From assembly GCA_937895515.1 (NCBI GenBank), contig CALAYS010000174.1, positions 1 to 17,176 of the forward strand: 17,176 nucleotides of DNA. Reading direction: 5' to 3'. The notes below the pieces were generated by a model, which was not told the origin of the DNA, searched no databases, and worked only from the letters and a program-made list of their open reading frames with translations. The stretch comes from an uncultured bacterium (GTDB lineage Bacteria > Patescibacteriota > Minisyncoccia > Phycocordibacterales > UBA9973). Below, in pieces: positions 1-8,885 of this stretch (within the stretch, counting starts at the first letter, position 1; each line of letters starts with the position of its first letter). The translations under genes and the position numbers were made by a program.

Positions 1-77
1 ATTACGTCTCTGTGTTAGTGGTATTACGTCTCTGTGTTAGTGGTATTACGTCTCTGTGTTAGTGGTATTACGTCTCT
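1..77. repeat. Terminal tandem repeat, 22-bp unit (mitochondrial telomere)
   Basis: Three complete head-to-tail copies of a 22-bp unit beginning attacgtctct occupy 1-66, and the first 11 bases of a fourth copy follow at 67-77. The copies are identical. Linear ciliate mitochondrial genomes are known to end in tandem repeats of a few tens of bases, and this array lies at the window edge, distal to the transcription direction of every gene. I infer that it is the telomere. The array switches to coding sequence at 78 with no subtelomeric spacer. Confidence 0.88.
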
Positions 78-344
78 CTATCTTTTTTTTTTGCTTCTAA
101 AGAAGTAAGGTCTTCTAGTTTTTGCAAACATACCAAGTTTTCTCCTTAGATAAAACTCATCACTATTTACCTCTACATAGGTTCACCCTTGGTGTACGTA
201 AAATGTTCTTGGTGTTGTAAAATTGTTTAGAGTTCTACTACGCGAATGATCGATTAATAATTTATAATCTTCATCAATCGTTGAGTAGTAACATTTTAAA
301 TCATTATTTGAAAAAGGTAAAAATTTTCAAGTTACTCGTGACAC
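78..344 (-). CDS. rps19: Mitochondrial small-subunit ribosomal protein uS19
   Basis: This 88-residue basic protein is recognisable as uS19 along its whole length. The N-terminus SRVTWK at 2-7 matches the family's SRSVWKGP start. SRSRTLNNF at 34-42 matches the conserved SRRSTI-x-NF block, followed by TFYVHQG (47-53), and KLGMFAKTRR at 69-78 matches HKLGEFAPTR. A lysine/arginine-rich tail ends the protein, as expected for an rRNA-binding subunit of the small-subunit head. It uses a GTG start at 342-344, because an in-frame TAG lies two codons upstream (348-350) and there is no earlier ATG. One TGA is read as Trp. The start lies 14 bp after the rps4 stop, and its TAG stop (78-80) directly abuts the telomere repeat. 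The length is normal for the family (about 90), so the gene looks complete. Confidence 0.85.
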
Positions 345-358
345 ATACTAATATCATA

Positions 359-1555
359 TTAATCAAATCTATACCGTCAATTTTGTAAACTAAGCACACT
401 TGTTTTACCGACTGCTAAATTCACATCAAACCTATTAAAAGGTATGTTGTAGATTATAGCTAATATGTTTAAGGAAGGCTCGTAAGCTACACAACTGCCT
501 AAACGTTTTAAACCCAAAGGTAATTTTTTAAAAATTTTCGGTACTTCAGTGTGTCTACGCATAAATCTATATTTTTTTTTTCTCGATAAAAATGAACGAT
601 AAGATAATTTTTTAGATTTAGAAACAATCATATTAAATGTTAACTTAAGTTTTTTTCTAAGTTTTTTTAGCTTTTTTCCAAATGGAAGTTCAATAATATC
701 ACCCTTTTGAATAAAGTTTGGTAATTTAGCATATTCACCGTTGTACACTATTAAATTGTAATGACTTAAAAGTAACATCTGCCGTCAAGATAAAACACAA
801 TACATAGTATTTAATAATATGTGAGATAAAAATTGATATGAAGGTGTTTTAGCTACAAAAGTTAACTCAACACCAAGTAATTTATCGTATCTATACTCGT
901 TTAATTTACCCAGGGTGCGCAATGACCAGTGCGCATACCGAGCTTTTCTTAATTTCCAAACTAGCGGCCTATAGACATTTAATAGTATTCTTTTTTTTTT
1001 ATTTATTTTACGCCTAGCGTGATAAGGTTGCTGTTTACGTAACTGTTTTTTTAGGAAATTATTTTTAACCTTTGTATACAGGAATGCTCATATAGTCCCT
1101 ACAATTGTTTTTTTATTCATAAATATTCTTTGCTTTAACCCAAACGCATTAACAAACTTGTATATATTGGGTTTATGTACGTATCCTCGTTTAATAAAAT
1201 TTACACGAGTTGCTTTTCACCTTTTACGTAGTCGTTTAGAGATTTTCCTTATGCTTGCTAACCTAAACCTTCTAAAGTGCTTACGTGAAGAAGTAAATTT
1301 TGCAGCTAAAATTAGGAAGGGGTATGCTTTTGTTTTATGGGGGGTAAAATTTAACAAATTTAATACTTTCCGAGAATATGTTCAGTTTATACCTTTATAA
1401 TTTAACAAGTAGGCCCGTTTTTTAAATAATAAAATACTGGTGTATAAGTTATAAAATAGGTGCAACGGTAGCTTGTAGGTATTTATAACTTTGAATAAAT
1501 AGTAAAATACTACTGCTGAATTTAGTTGGGTAATTAGTTGTTTATTTTGTTTCAT
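359..1555 (-). CDS. rps4: Mitochondrial small-subunit ribosomal protein uS4, long form
   Basis: A 398-codon frame, open only if TGA is Trp, runs from an ATG four bases after the nad7 stop to a TAA. The diagnostic part is the S4 RNA-binding domain at about residues 225-290. It contains YNLIVYNG followed by LPNFIQKGDIIELPF (the family's HILVNG...VKPGDIIEL pattern). An upstream segment (RTLGKLNEYRYDKLLG) resembles the uS4 core R-x-DN region. The protein is very basic, with long Lys/Arg stretches. It is about twice the bacterial length (about 205). Residues 1-145 form a basic N-terminal extension without recognisable homology, and a second ATG at 1118-1120 would give a 253-residue form. I chose the first ATG because the frame is uninterrupted and spacing to nad7 is then only 4 bp. 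uS4 is a primary 16S-type rRNA binder of the small-subunit body. Confidence 0.75.
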
Positions 1556-1559
1556 ATAA

Positions 1560-2765
1560 TTAACGATCTACTTCACCAAATACTATATCTATCGTACCTA
1601 TAAGAGCAGCTAAATCACCTAAATAATGTCCCTTAGCAAGCTTAGGTAAAGCTTGTAAGTTAAAATAACTAGGCGACCTTATTTTACATCTAATTGGTTT
1701 AGCCGTTGAATCAGCACTAAGAATAACACCAAACTCTCCTTTAGGAGATTCAATATAAGAAACAGTTGTTCCTTTATTTACTATAAACCCGGTATGTCAA
1801 AATATAAAATGCTCAATTAAATCTTCCATAGATGTATATGGATTTTTTTCAGTTTTATAAAACATTTTATTTAAAATAAGAGGTGTATATTGAAACTTAT
1901 TTCCCAAGAAATATTTATTTAAAAGTTGTGTACTTACATTAGTAATTATGCTTAAACTTTCCCCCATCTCTAACATCCTAATTAAAAACCGATCATAAGA
2001 ATCTCCGTTGTGCCCACAAAACGATTTTAACGCTATTTTATTATACCCAGAGTATGCATTTTCCTTTGCAAGGCGTAAATCTCTTTTGATCCCGACACTT
2101 CTTGACATAACACCAGTTAAACTATAGTTTCTACAGTCTTCATAACTTAAAACACCGATGTTAACTAATCTCTGCTTTCATACCTTATTATAAGTTAAAA
2201 CATTGTGCATTTCATTTAAAGTTATAAAACAACCTTTAACAAAAAATAAAATATCAGTTAATAATTGTTTATCTAAAAAAAAATTAAAGTAAGGTAATGG
2301 TTTATGAAATGCCGCGTGCATTCGAGCTCCGCTTACTCGCTCATAAAATTCCATAACTTTTTCTCTTTCTTCAAAAGCTCAAAATATAGCAGACATATTA
2401 CCAATGTCCAAACCGTGGCAAGCTACTGCTAACATATGATTCAATATTCTCGTTAATTCATCAAATAAAACACGTATTAACTTTGTAGGTGTAGGAATAT
2501 CCGTCACACCTAAAAGATTTTCAATACCAATACAGTAAGCATGTTCCTGTGTCATCATCGAAACATAGTCTAGTCTATCAAAATATGGAATACTTTTTAT
2601 GTAATGCTTTGTTGTTATAAGTGATTCAGTACCTCTATGTAACAACCCGATATGTGTATCTAGTCTCTGGATAACTTCTGAGTTTAATTGTAATATTAAT
2701 CGGAGCACACCATGCGCAGCTGGGTGTTGTGGCCCAAAGTTAACAATGATGCTTTTACTTTTTAT
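1560..2765 (-). CDS. nad7: NADH dehydrogenase subunit 7 (complex I 49-kDa / NDUFS2)
   Basis: Nad7 is the matrix-arm subunit that forms much of the quinone-reduction site of complex I. The 401-residue protein has the full family pattern: NFGPQHPAAHGVLR at 9-22, HIGLLHRGTE at 38-47, RLDYVSMM around 64-71, and the C-terminal GDLAALIGTIDIVFGEVDR ending the chain. His18 and Tyr67 correspond to the quinone-site His59 and Tyr108 of bovine NDUFS2, with the same spacing of 49. Several Trp codons are TGA. A TAA lies in frame at 2778-2780 and no ATG follows before the conserved block, so the start is most likely the ATA at 2763-2765, an accepted initiator in mitochondrial code 4. It is preceded by a 53-bp A/T-rich spacer after rps14 and followed after 4 bp by rps4. 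Confidence 0.95.
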
Positions 2766-2818
2766 ATTTTTTTTTTTTTATTTGAGTTCAGCTATAAAAT
2801 AAACTTCGATTCAGCTTT

Positions 2819-3124
2819 TTATTTCTGGTAACCACCAAACATTAGTCTTTCCAGGCCTTTTGTTAAAAAAAAACGTGACACCCTCGTATTTTGACTAGGA
2901 ACAGAAAAACTATAGTGCAAAAAGCATTGTAATTTATTTTGAGAATAATAAAATCTATGGTGTCTATTTCAGTACTTCTGATAAATAAAAAATGATATTC
3001 TAGGTTTATAAGTTAAAAAAAAATTTTGAGAAAAACTTTTTTTTAATCTTCTAAAGTTTTTTTTTTTTTTTCACAAAGTGTATCTAATTATACTTTTATT
3101 TAAGTGTTTCATTCTTCGTATCAT
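2819..3124 (-). CDS. rps14: Mitochondrial small-subunit ribosomal protein uS14
   Basis: A 101-residue very basic protein. The family signature is at its C-terminus, about residues 79-101: NTRVSRFFLTKGLERLMFGG is comparable to the uS14 block RGVxRxFxLSRxxxRELxxxGxxxG. The N-terminal part is Lys/Arg-rich and includes a run of four lysines encoded by a 15-nt A tract, with TGA(Trp) just before it. The length matches bacterial-type uS14 (about 100). The ATG at 3122-3124 lies 4 bp after the rpl6 stop. A second ATG four codons later (3110-3112) is an alternative start. It sits between rpl6 and nad7. The neighbourhood of rpl6 recalls the bacterial spc operon (S14-S8-L6), which supports the call. The match is short, hence moderate confidence. 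Confidence 0.7.
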
Positions 3125-3128
3125 CTAA

Positions 3129-3677
3129 TTAATGTAATATAGAAATGTGTTGTGAAATCTTACCAAATCTGCGGATAATAGGTTGTCTTTTTAACCGAAG
3201 ACCGCGCATCGTATAACAGTTATAAAACCTTATATATGGGAAAAATCTACTAAAATTTTTAAAATCTTTATAGTTTCATGTATATATAACATAACTTTGT
3301 CTTCTACGTTTAAAAAACCCCCAATTTCGCATTAACTTTAATCTCGTTCAATGTGAATACCCGAAATTAAAGGTAAATTTATTTTTTGCACAAAAATTTC
3401 TTATACGAAAACTTTTACCTCGAAATGCTATACGGGCTCACTGGGTAAGAAAACTATTTCTAAAAAAATTTACAGAAACCTTTTTTTTTAGCTTATTAGT
3501 TAAATTATAGCCGCTTGTGTGATTATTTAGTAAATCGTGTTTATTTGAGCGCGGTGACGCAAACCACAAGTCCAATGACTTATTGCTTACTTTCCAAATA
3601 TAATTATGCGAATTTTTGTGTTGGGCTAAGAGTTGATTTTGATTAAAGATATTAAATATTGCGTTTGTTTGTAACAT
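3129..3677 (-). CDS. rpl6: Mitochondrial large-subunit ribosomal protein uL6
   Basis: A 182-residue protein of the normal length for uL6 (about 175-185). The second half carries the family landmarks. FRGKSFRIRNF is followed after a short stretch by FNFGYSHW (Gly106-Tyr107-Ser108-His109, the L6 GYSH motif). The terminal YTMRGLRLKRQPIIRRFGK (about 156-174) corresponds to the uL6 C-terminal R-x-KGI-x-Y...K-x-GK block. The N-terminal about 80 residues are divergent and asparagine-rich. Three TGA codons are read as Trp, including one (3438-3440) that would end the frame in the standard code. The start is the only ATG after an in-frame TAA at 3690-3692, and it makes the gene overlap the end of orf123 by 26 bp. 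uL6 sits near the sarcin-ricin loop of the large subunit. Confidence 0.85.
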
Positions 3678-4023
3678 TTGTTTTAGACTTTAATTTTTTA
3701 AGTCTACGGTAAGTCTTTATAACCCCCTGTCTTCTCGTTTCTCTAGAAGAATAAAGTACTAAGGTGTTATAGCGATCCCTTTGTTGATAAATATACCTAC
3801 CCACCACTAAATATGTTTTATGTTGAGGAATATCTAATATTTTTTTTTTTTTTTTACTATTAATGAAATTCGAGGTTATATTACTATTTTTAAATTTTCA
3901 AATTACTCAGGTATTTCGCGCGCGTTTAAAAAAAAAATAGCGAGTTATAAGTTTGTATAGTATATATAACTTAGGACCCGCCCATCTTTCTTTATGATAA
4001 AGCAACCCACCTTCTCACGACAT
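3652..4023 (-). CDS. Unidentified basic protein orf123, possibly a divergent ribosomal protein
   Basis: An open frame (TGA as Trp) of 123 codons from ATG to TAA lies between nad1 and rpl6 and overlaps the rpl6 start by 26 bp. The product is strongly basic and has a pentalysine run encoded by a 15-nt A tract. The second half reads as short beta-strand-like segments (YLVVGRYIY, NTLVLYSS) followed by an RRQGVIKTYRRLKKLKSK tail. I do not recognise the family. Its position just upstream of rpl6, its basicity and its size would fit a diverged uS8, which precedes uL6 in the bacterial spc operon; a uL18-like reading of the YIYQQ...TLVLYSSRE stretch is also possible. Neither has a convincing signature. 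That the frame stays open across four TGA codons and several homopolymers argues that it is a real gene. Confidence 0.6.
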
Positions 4024-4081
4024 ACTTTTATTTATTTTTTCTAATCTAGGTAAGCTTATTTGTCCCAATTATTCATAAACT

Positions 4082-4894
4082 TTAATATCAAGCCCCAAAA
4101 AAACAAGTAGCGTATACTGCACAGAATGTAAAAAGGTGGAAGTACTCCCCTAAATAAAATAGTGCAAAATAAAAACCTCCAAACTCTGTTGTATAACCAG
4201 CAATCAACTCTGATTCTGCTTCTGTTAAATCAAATGGTATTCTGGATGTTTCTAATAAAAAAGTAATAATTACTATAGGCATGATTGGTAAAAATAGCAT
4301 AAAATTTCACTTACCATTTGCTTGTCAACTAGCAATTTGTTCAAAAGATAAAGCTTCAGATAAAATCGCTAAGGTTAGCATTAAAAAAGTTAATAAAAGC
4401 TCAAGATTTATACCAATCACCAATACTCGTGTTGATGACATCATTGCATATTTATTATTAGATGTGTACCCGACTAAAATTAATAAATAAGAAAATGCTG
4501 ATGAGATAAGACATAAAAATATAACATTATATTCAATTTCACAAATAGCTAAATTAGGCATTCAAACTATATTTGCTCAAAACAAATAACTAACTATTAA
4601 AATAAGAGCAGGTATACATATAAATAACAATCTGTTGGTTTTATTTACTATAGCTATATGCTTTAATAACATCTTTAACGCGTCTGCTATAAACTGTAAA
4701 CGCCCACGATAACCGATATAATTTGGGCCTACACGTCTCTGCACTAAAGATAAAACTTTTCTTTCAATTAAGGTAACAGTTGCAATAACAATAGTAAAGA
4801 TTAAAAATAATACAATCATTTTTAGTAAACTAGTAATTGAGACTAGGGCTCAGCTTGGATAAGAGCTTACAAATTTTTCTAAAACACCAACCAT
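4082..4894 (-). CDS. nad1: NADH dehydrogenase subunit 1, N-terminal part (split nad1, nad1_a type)
   Basis: Nad1 is the membrane subunit that holds the quinone channel of complex I. The 270 residues include the universal LIERKVLSLVQRRVGPNYIGYRG block (about residues 38-60), then FIADALKMLLK, and later SRIPFDLTEAESELIAGYTTEFGG, the conserved acidic loop facing the quinone. The chain then ends at GAWY-stop, shortly after FALFYLGEYFHL. The last two transmembrane helices with the PRxRYDQL loop found in ordinary ND1 (about 318 residues) are missing. Ciliates are known to encode this remainder as a separate gene, nad1_b, and I do not find it in this window. The start is an ATG at 4892-4894, 7 bp downstream of the cox1 stop. 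Several Trp are TGA. The frame is continuous with no frameshift. Confidence 0.93.
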
Positions 4895-4901
4895 TTATAA
4901 T

Positions 4902-6920
4902 TTAGATAAGGCCGTGAGCTAATCGTTGACTCATAGCATTAGGTACAAAACTATAAGCTTTGTTTACTAATTTAGTTGAAATAAATTTACCTAAAAAGTA
5001 ATTACAACGTTTATTGAATCTTGCTACTAAAGTATGTAAATACACTGTAGTTTTTTTTTCTAATTTTGAGTCTAATAACATAAAATAAAATGCAAAAACT
5101 CCTAACATGGTAACAAAATGGCCAGCGGTTGCCATACTTTGTCAACCCATATAAATCGCAGGGAAATCGTGTAATCTTCTTGGAAGCCCAGAAAAACTAA
5201 CTCAAAACAATGGGATGAAGGTTAATCACTGACCAGCGCTGTAGAGTATTATGTGGACATAACCAAAAGTTCTTGAATACTTAACTTGAAAAAATGTATT
5301 AAAGTAATAATAAAAACCTGTAAAAATAGCCATAACTACAGCACCAGATAACATAAGGTGGAAATGGGCTACAACGTATAAAGTATCGTGCATTGAAATA
5401 TTTAGACTTACGTGTGATAATCACATTCCAGTAAATCCAGCAACTAAAAATAAAAGAATAAAAGAGCCTGAAGCCAAAAAAACTAAATCATTTTTAAAAC
5501 TACCATTTACCAAAGTGAACGTTCAGTTTACTACCTTAATAGTTGCTGGCATAGAAATCATAATAGTAATAGTACTGTATAAAGCTCTACTTCTGTGATC
5601 AAGACCAATCAAATACATGTGATGTCCTCAAACTAAAAAACCCATATAGTTCATGATGTAGATGGCTCAAATTAAATGGTGCTTTGAAGCAATTCTTCGT
5701 GAATTAACTGCAGGTAAAACAGAGTTTATAATACCAAAAGCAGGTATAACTAAAACATAAACTTCTGGATGACCAAAAAATCAAAATAAGTGATGGAAGA
5801 AGATTGGGTCTCCACCGTATGCAAAATCAAAAAAAGACGTTTTTCAATGTCTATCTAGAGCTAACATAAGCATAGCAGAACCCAATACTGGAGTTATAAC
5901 TACCAAAGCTCTTAACATTAGTAAAACAGTAATTGTAATGAACGGTAACAATATTCGACGATTTCTTAACCCAGGAATTGATAAAGTTCGTCTTGTAGCT
6001 AACAAATTTACGATAGAAATAGTTGTACTTATACCAGCGTAGTATACACCAAGTATTAACATATCCTGGATACCAACACCAGTATATTTAATTTTTGAGG
6101 AAAATGGTGTAATAAATGTTCACCCAGCGACAGTTTGGGTTGCACTAGAGCACTTTACAATAAATCTTTTTTGTCTTTTTGCTTTTTTAGCGTTAGTTAC
6201 TAAAAAATAAAAAGCATCTGGTATTAAGTTAATAGTTTTTCAAAAATATAATTTTCAGGAAACTTCACTATTCTTTGTTAAACTACCGCTAGTATAAGTA
6301 TTTGTGAAAAATTTCTTAACAGCATCTAAGACGCTAATTTTTGGATTTCTAATTTCAAAGTTTTCAGGGTTCTTTAATCAATATGTATTAATTTGGTTAT
6401 AAGGGTTACCAGTTAATTCGCTAAAAAGTCAAGGCTTTGAAAAATGATCTGCTTGTCTTGCTTTAAAATAATTATTTACTTTATCATAATTAGTTCAGCA
6501 CATTGTTCGTAAAAAACCAATCTTTGCGATTAATAAATATCCACAAGGCTGTATTCAGAAACCTAAGCTATTTAAACGTGGAAAAGCTACATCCTTACTC
6601 CCGACATGATAAGGTAATAAAAAGTTTGCAAAACCACCAAAAATAATAGGGACTACTACAAAAAAAATCATAATTAATGCGTGTGCTGTGATAACTTGTA
6701 AGTATCTTAAAGAATCCCCCCCCAAAAAAGGGCTTCCAGGGTAAGCCATTTCTAAACGTATAGCAGTTGCTAATAAAGCACCAGACATACCAGTAACTAA
6801 TGAAAAATAAAAATAATTTAACCCTAATCTTTTATGATTAATAGTATATATATATTTCTTTAAAAGTTGTCGTAAAATTGTATAATATTCCGCAAGTTTT
6901 GAGACTTGTAAACTAAACAT
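4902..6920 (-). CDS. cox1: Cytochrome c oxidase subunit 1, with ciliate-type insertion
   Basis: Catalytic subunit of complex IV, binding heme a and the heme a3-CuB centre. It has 672 residues against about 515 in most species. TAHALIMIFF carries the heme a ligand His80. WFFGHPEVYV carries the CuB His and cross-linked Tyr (about His384/Tyr388). HHMY and VAHFHLMLSGAV supply the remaining metal ligands, and YSAGQW and LPRRLHDFP follow towards the C-terminus. Between the NSLGFW segment (about 117-122) and the AGWTF segment (about 265) there are about 145 residues where about 35 are usual, so an insertion of roughly 110 residues sits in the loop after helix II. A C-terminal tail of about 50 residues extends past the last helix. 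The ATG at 6918-6920 lies 6 bp after the cox3 stop. Trp is largely TGA. Confidence 0.97.
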
Positions 6921-6926
6921 TTATAA

Positions 6927-8540
6927 TTACATAGCTACATTTACAAATTGGAAAAATGTTAATAATTCTTCCGCAGTAACAGATGTTGTTCAATTATTTA
7001 TATCGGCAAAAAATCAATAGTATGATATATCATAAAATCTTCTAATAACTCATTTTAATCAATTAGCTGCAAAAAGGCTATTTAAAAGAAGTAATAACAT
7101 TAAATTTTGTAAATTTACACCAAATAACGTATAGTGAATTCTTCGTTGCTCATAACTTTTAAAAACAACAAATAATCAGGAAAAAAAAATAAATAAAAAA
7201 TGTCAATATTTAGCTATAAGTGCTAGTATAAAATATTGTTGTTTTGCTCTTATTTTTGGAGAGTCAATAGTTAGGCCCCAAACCGCATTCTCCCCGCTAT
7301 ATGATCAAACAGACTCATAGAACATAGTAATGATATAGTAAAACTGATAACACTCAAGTAAAAAAATAAATATAATTCCTAGAGTGACAACAGTTAAGTG
7401 TGTTAATAATTGCTTAAAATTGTAACTACTTAAGTTTAAAATAATAAAAATACTATAAAAAATTAGTAGTAGTAGTAAAATATTTGAAAAATAAAAAGAA
7501 GTAAGGGATAGTAATTGTGGTTGATTAAGATTTGCTTCATCAAAAAAATAATAAACTTCTTGAGAACTATTTAAATAATAATAAAAGAATAATAAAAATA
7601 AAAAACCTTCGATTAATCAAAAGTATGCATTTGTTCTTTTTCAGAATCTTTGGATCGCTGAAGTATATTTACCAAATCGGTATCTTTTAATAAAGAAATT
7701 AAATCCGCTCATCAATCAAAAAAAAATAAGCCCTACCACTAATCAAGCCGCTAAATTCTTTAAAAAATTTACAGAAAAATAATTTAATAAAAGAACACCC
7801 AACAACACGCTAACGATAAGCGGTAAAATTAGATTTTTCAACGCCCGATAAAATACAGTTAAGTAATAAAAACTAGTATTTAACCCTACTTTTGGTGCAG
7901 CAAAAAAATTAAAATTATCCCCAAACGCAACGTCGTTATCAGTTATAATAGTATTTCTATGCAATACAAAGTTTTTTTTTATTAAAATTTTACGTACAGT
8001 TATGTACTCTAATGTTCCGAACATAGCGGTATTAACATGTATAAAAAACTGCCTATACCACTTTACGTCTTTATTTTCTAAAAAATTTTTTAATTGATAA
8101 GAAAAGGTAAATTGCCTTACAAACGCGTGGTTTGTTTTGTTATTTAAGTATTTGTTATATAGCGCGTTTTTTAAACCTATTGGGCTATTTATTAAAAATA
8201 ATAAATCCCTTTCTAAGGCAGACTGATCATTATTATATAAACTTAGTGAATCATTGTAAAAATCGTTTCAATCAAAAAAATCAAAACCTTGTCAATGCAA
8301 ATTATTTTTAATATGGTAACCTCGTAAAAGAGTCATTAATCTTAGAGAGTTTCACATAAATCGCCCAGTATCACCGCTTAGGATATTCTTTTTTGTTTTT
8401 AAAAAATTTTTGTTTACCGCGTTTAAATAATTATTTAAACTGTTTACACCTTTACTTTTGAGTAAGCTATTAATAGATTTGTTATTAATAAATGAGTTTG
8501 TATAAGCCTTAATAGATTGTATTAAATTATGTAAACTGAT
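6927..8540 (-). CDS. cox3: Cytochrome c oxidase subunit 3, highly divergent (ymf68-like)
   Basis: A 537-codon frame holds a membrane protein that simple similarity would miss. Its last third carries Cox3 landmarks in order. WLIEGFLFLLFFYYYLNSSQ (Glu at about 311) matches the family's SEVxFFxxFFWAFxHSS. Next comes a helix ending LLECYQFYY (family LQxYEY), and then AKYWHFLFIFFSWLF (His at about 447), matching the C-terminal WYWHFVDVVWLFLF. The first about 260 residues are a hydrophilic, Asn/Lys-rich extension with at least one membrane segment near 150-200 in the middle third. Cox3 is the non-catalytic core subunit flanking the oxygen channel. From memory, ciliate ymf68 was assigned as COX3 in Tetrahymena structural work. 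No ATG lies near the N-terminus. The frame opens after a TAA at 8544-8546, so ATC at 8538-8540 or ATA at 8520-8522 is the likely start. It precedes cox1 by 6 bp. Confidence 0.78.
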
Positions 8541-8550
8541 CCTTTACTAT

Positions 8551-8799
8551 TTATTTTTTAAAATAAATTGTTCTTTTACTACGTAAAGAGCAACCGGACG
8601 TAGTAGTTAATAACTTATTTTTAAGGTTACCGGTAGAGTAATTAAGGTTATTAATGGAATCATAATATACAAATAAGAACTTTTGTAACAATACCTTAAT
8701 AGTTGTATTTTGTAATAAGTTTAAAAAAATAAAATTAACAGCAACAAATATGGTTGCAGATACTAGAGTCAAATATAAAAAAGTATAAATTATTTGCAT
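8551..8799 (-). CDS. Unidentified small membrane protein orf82
   Basis: A short ATG-to-TAA frame of 82 codons starts 2 bp after the 3' end of trnW and stops 10 bp before the presumed cox3 start. The first about 35 residues (IIYTFLYLTLVSATIFVAVNFIFLNLL, broken by few polar residues) form one long or two short transmembrane helices. The rest is hydrophilic and becomes very basic at the end (SLRSKRTIYFKK). I do not recognise it. The one-helix plus basic-tail layout resembles ATP8-type or small complex IV/I accessory subunits, but there is no sequence signature. Ciliate mitochondrial genomes are known to carry several such short ymf genes. The tight fit between trnW and cox3 supports it as a real gene. 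An in-frame GTG upstream would run into trnW and is not preferred. Confidence 0.55.
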   Translation of the reverse strand: MQIIYTFLYLTLVSATIFVAVNFIFLNLLQNTTIKVLLQKFLFVYYDSINNLNYSTGNLKNKLLTTTSGCSLRSKRTIYFKK

Positions 8800-8801
8800 C
8801 T

Positions 8802-8872
8802 CGAAGGAAGCAGGAATCGAACCCACGATATCGGTTTTGAAGACCGAGGTTTTACCACTAAACTATTCCCCC
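8802..8872 (-). tRNA. trnW: tRNA-Trp, anticodon UCA
   Basis: The 71 bases fold into a complete cloverleaf: a 7-bp acceptor stem (GGGGGAA with TTCCTTC, two G-U pairs) and a TA spacer. A 4-bp D stem GTTT/AAAC carries loop AGTGGTA. A 5-bp anticodon stem TCGGT/ACCGA carries loop CTTCAAA. There are 4 variable bases, a 5-bp T stem (two G-U) with loop TTCGATT, and discriminator G. No CCA is encoded. The anticodon TCA reads both UGA and UGG, which explains the in-frame TGA codons in every protein gene here. It is the only tRNA I find in the window. It lies between orf101 and orf82, probably acting as a processing signal in the long transcript. Confidence 0.95.
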
Positions 8873-8885
8873 CTAAAAATAAAAA

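Noticed and set aside
1..77. CRISPR-like direct repeats
   Set aside because: The copies are directly head to tail without spacers, at the end of a linear mitochondrial genome.
1158..1400. Plus-strand frame of 80 codons
   Set aside because: It lies antisense to the continuous rps4 frame, which carries the recognisable protein.
4281..4490. Plus-strand frame of 69 codons
   Set aside because: It is antisense to nad1 and has no recognisable product.
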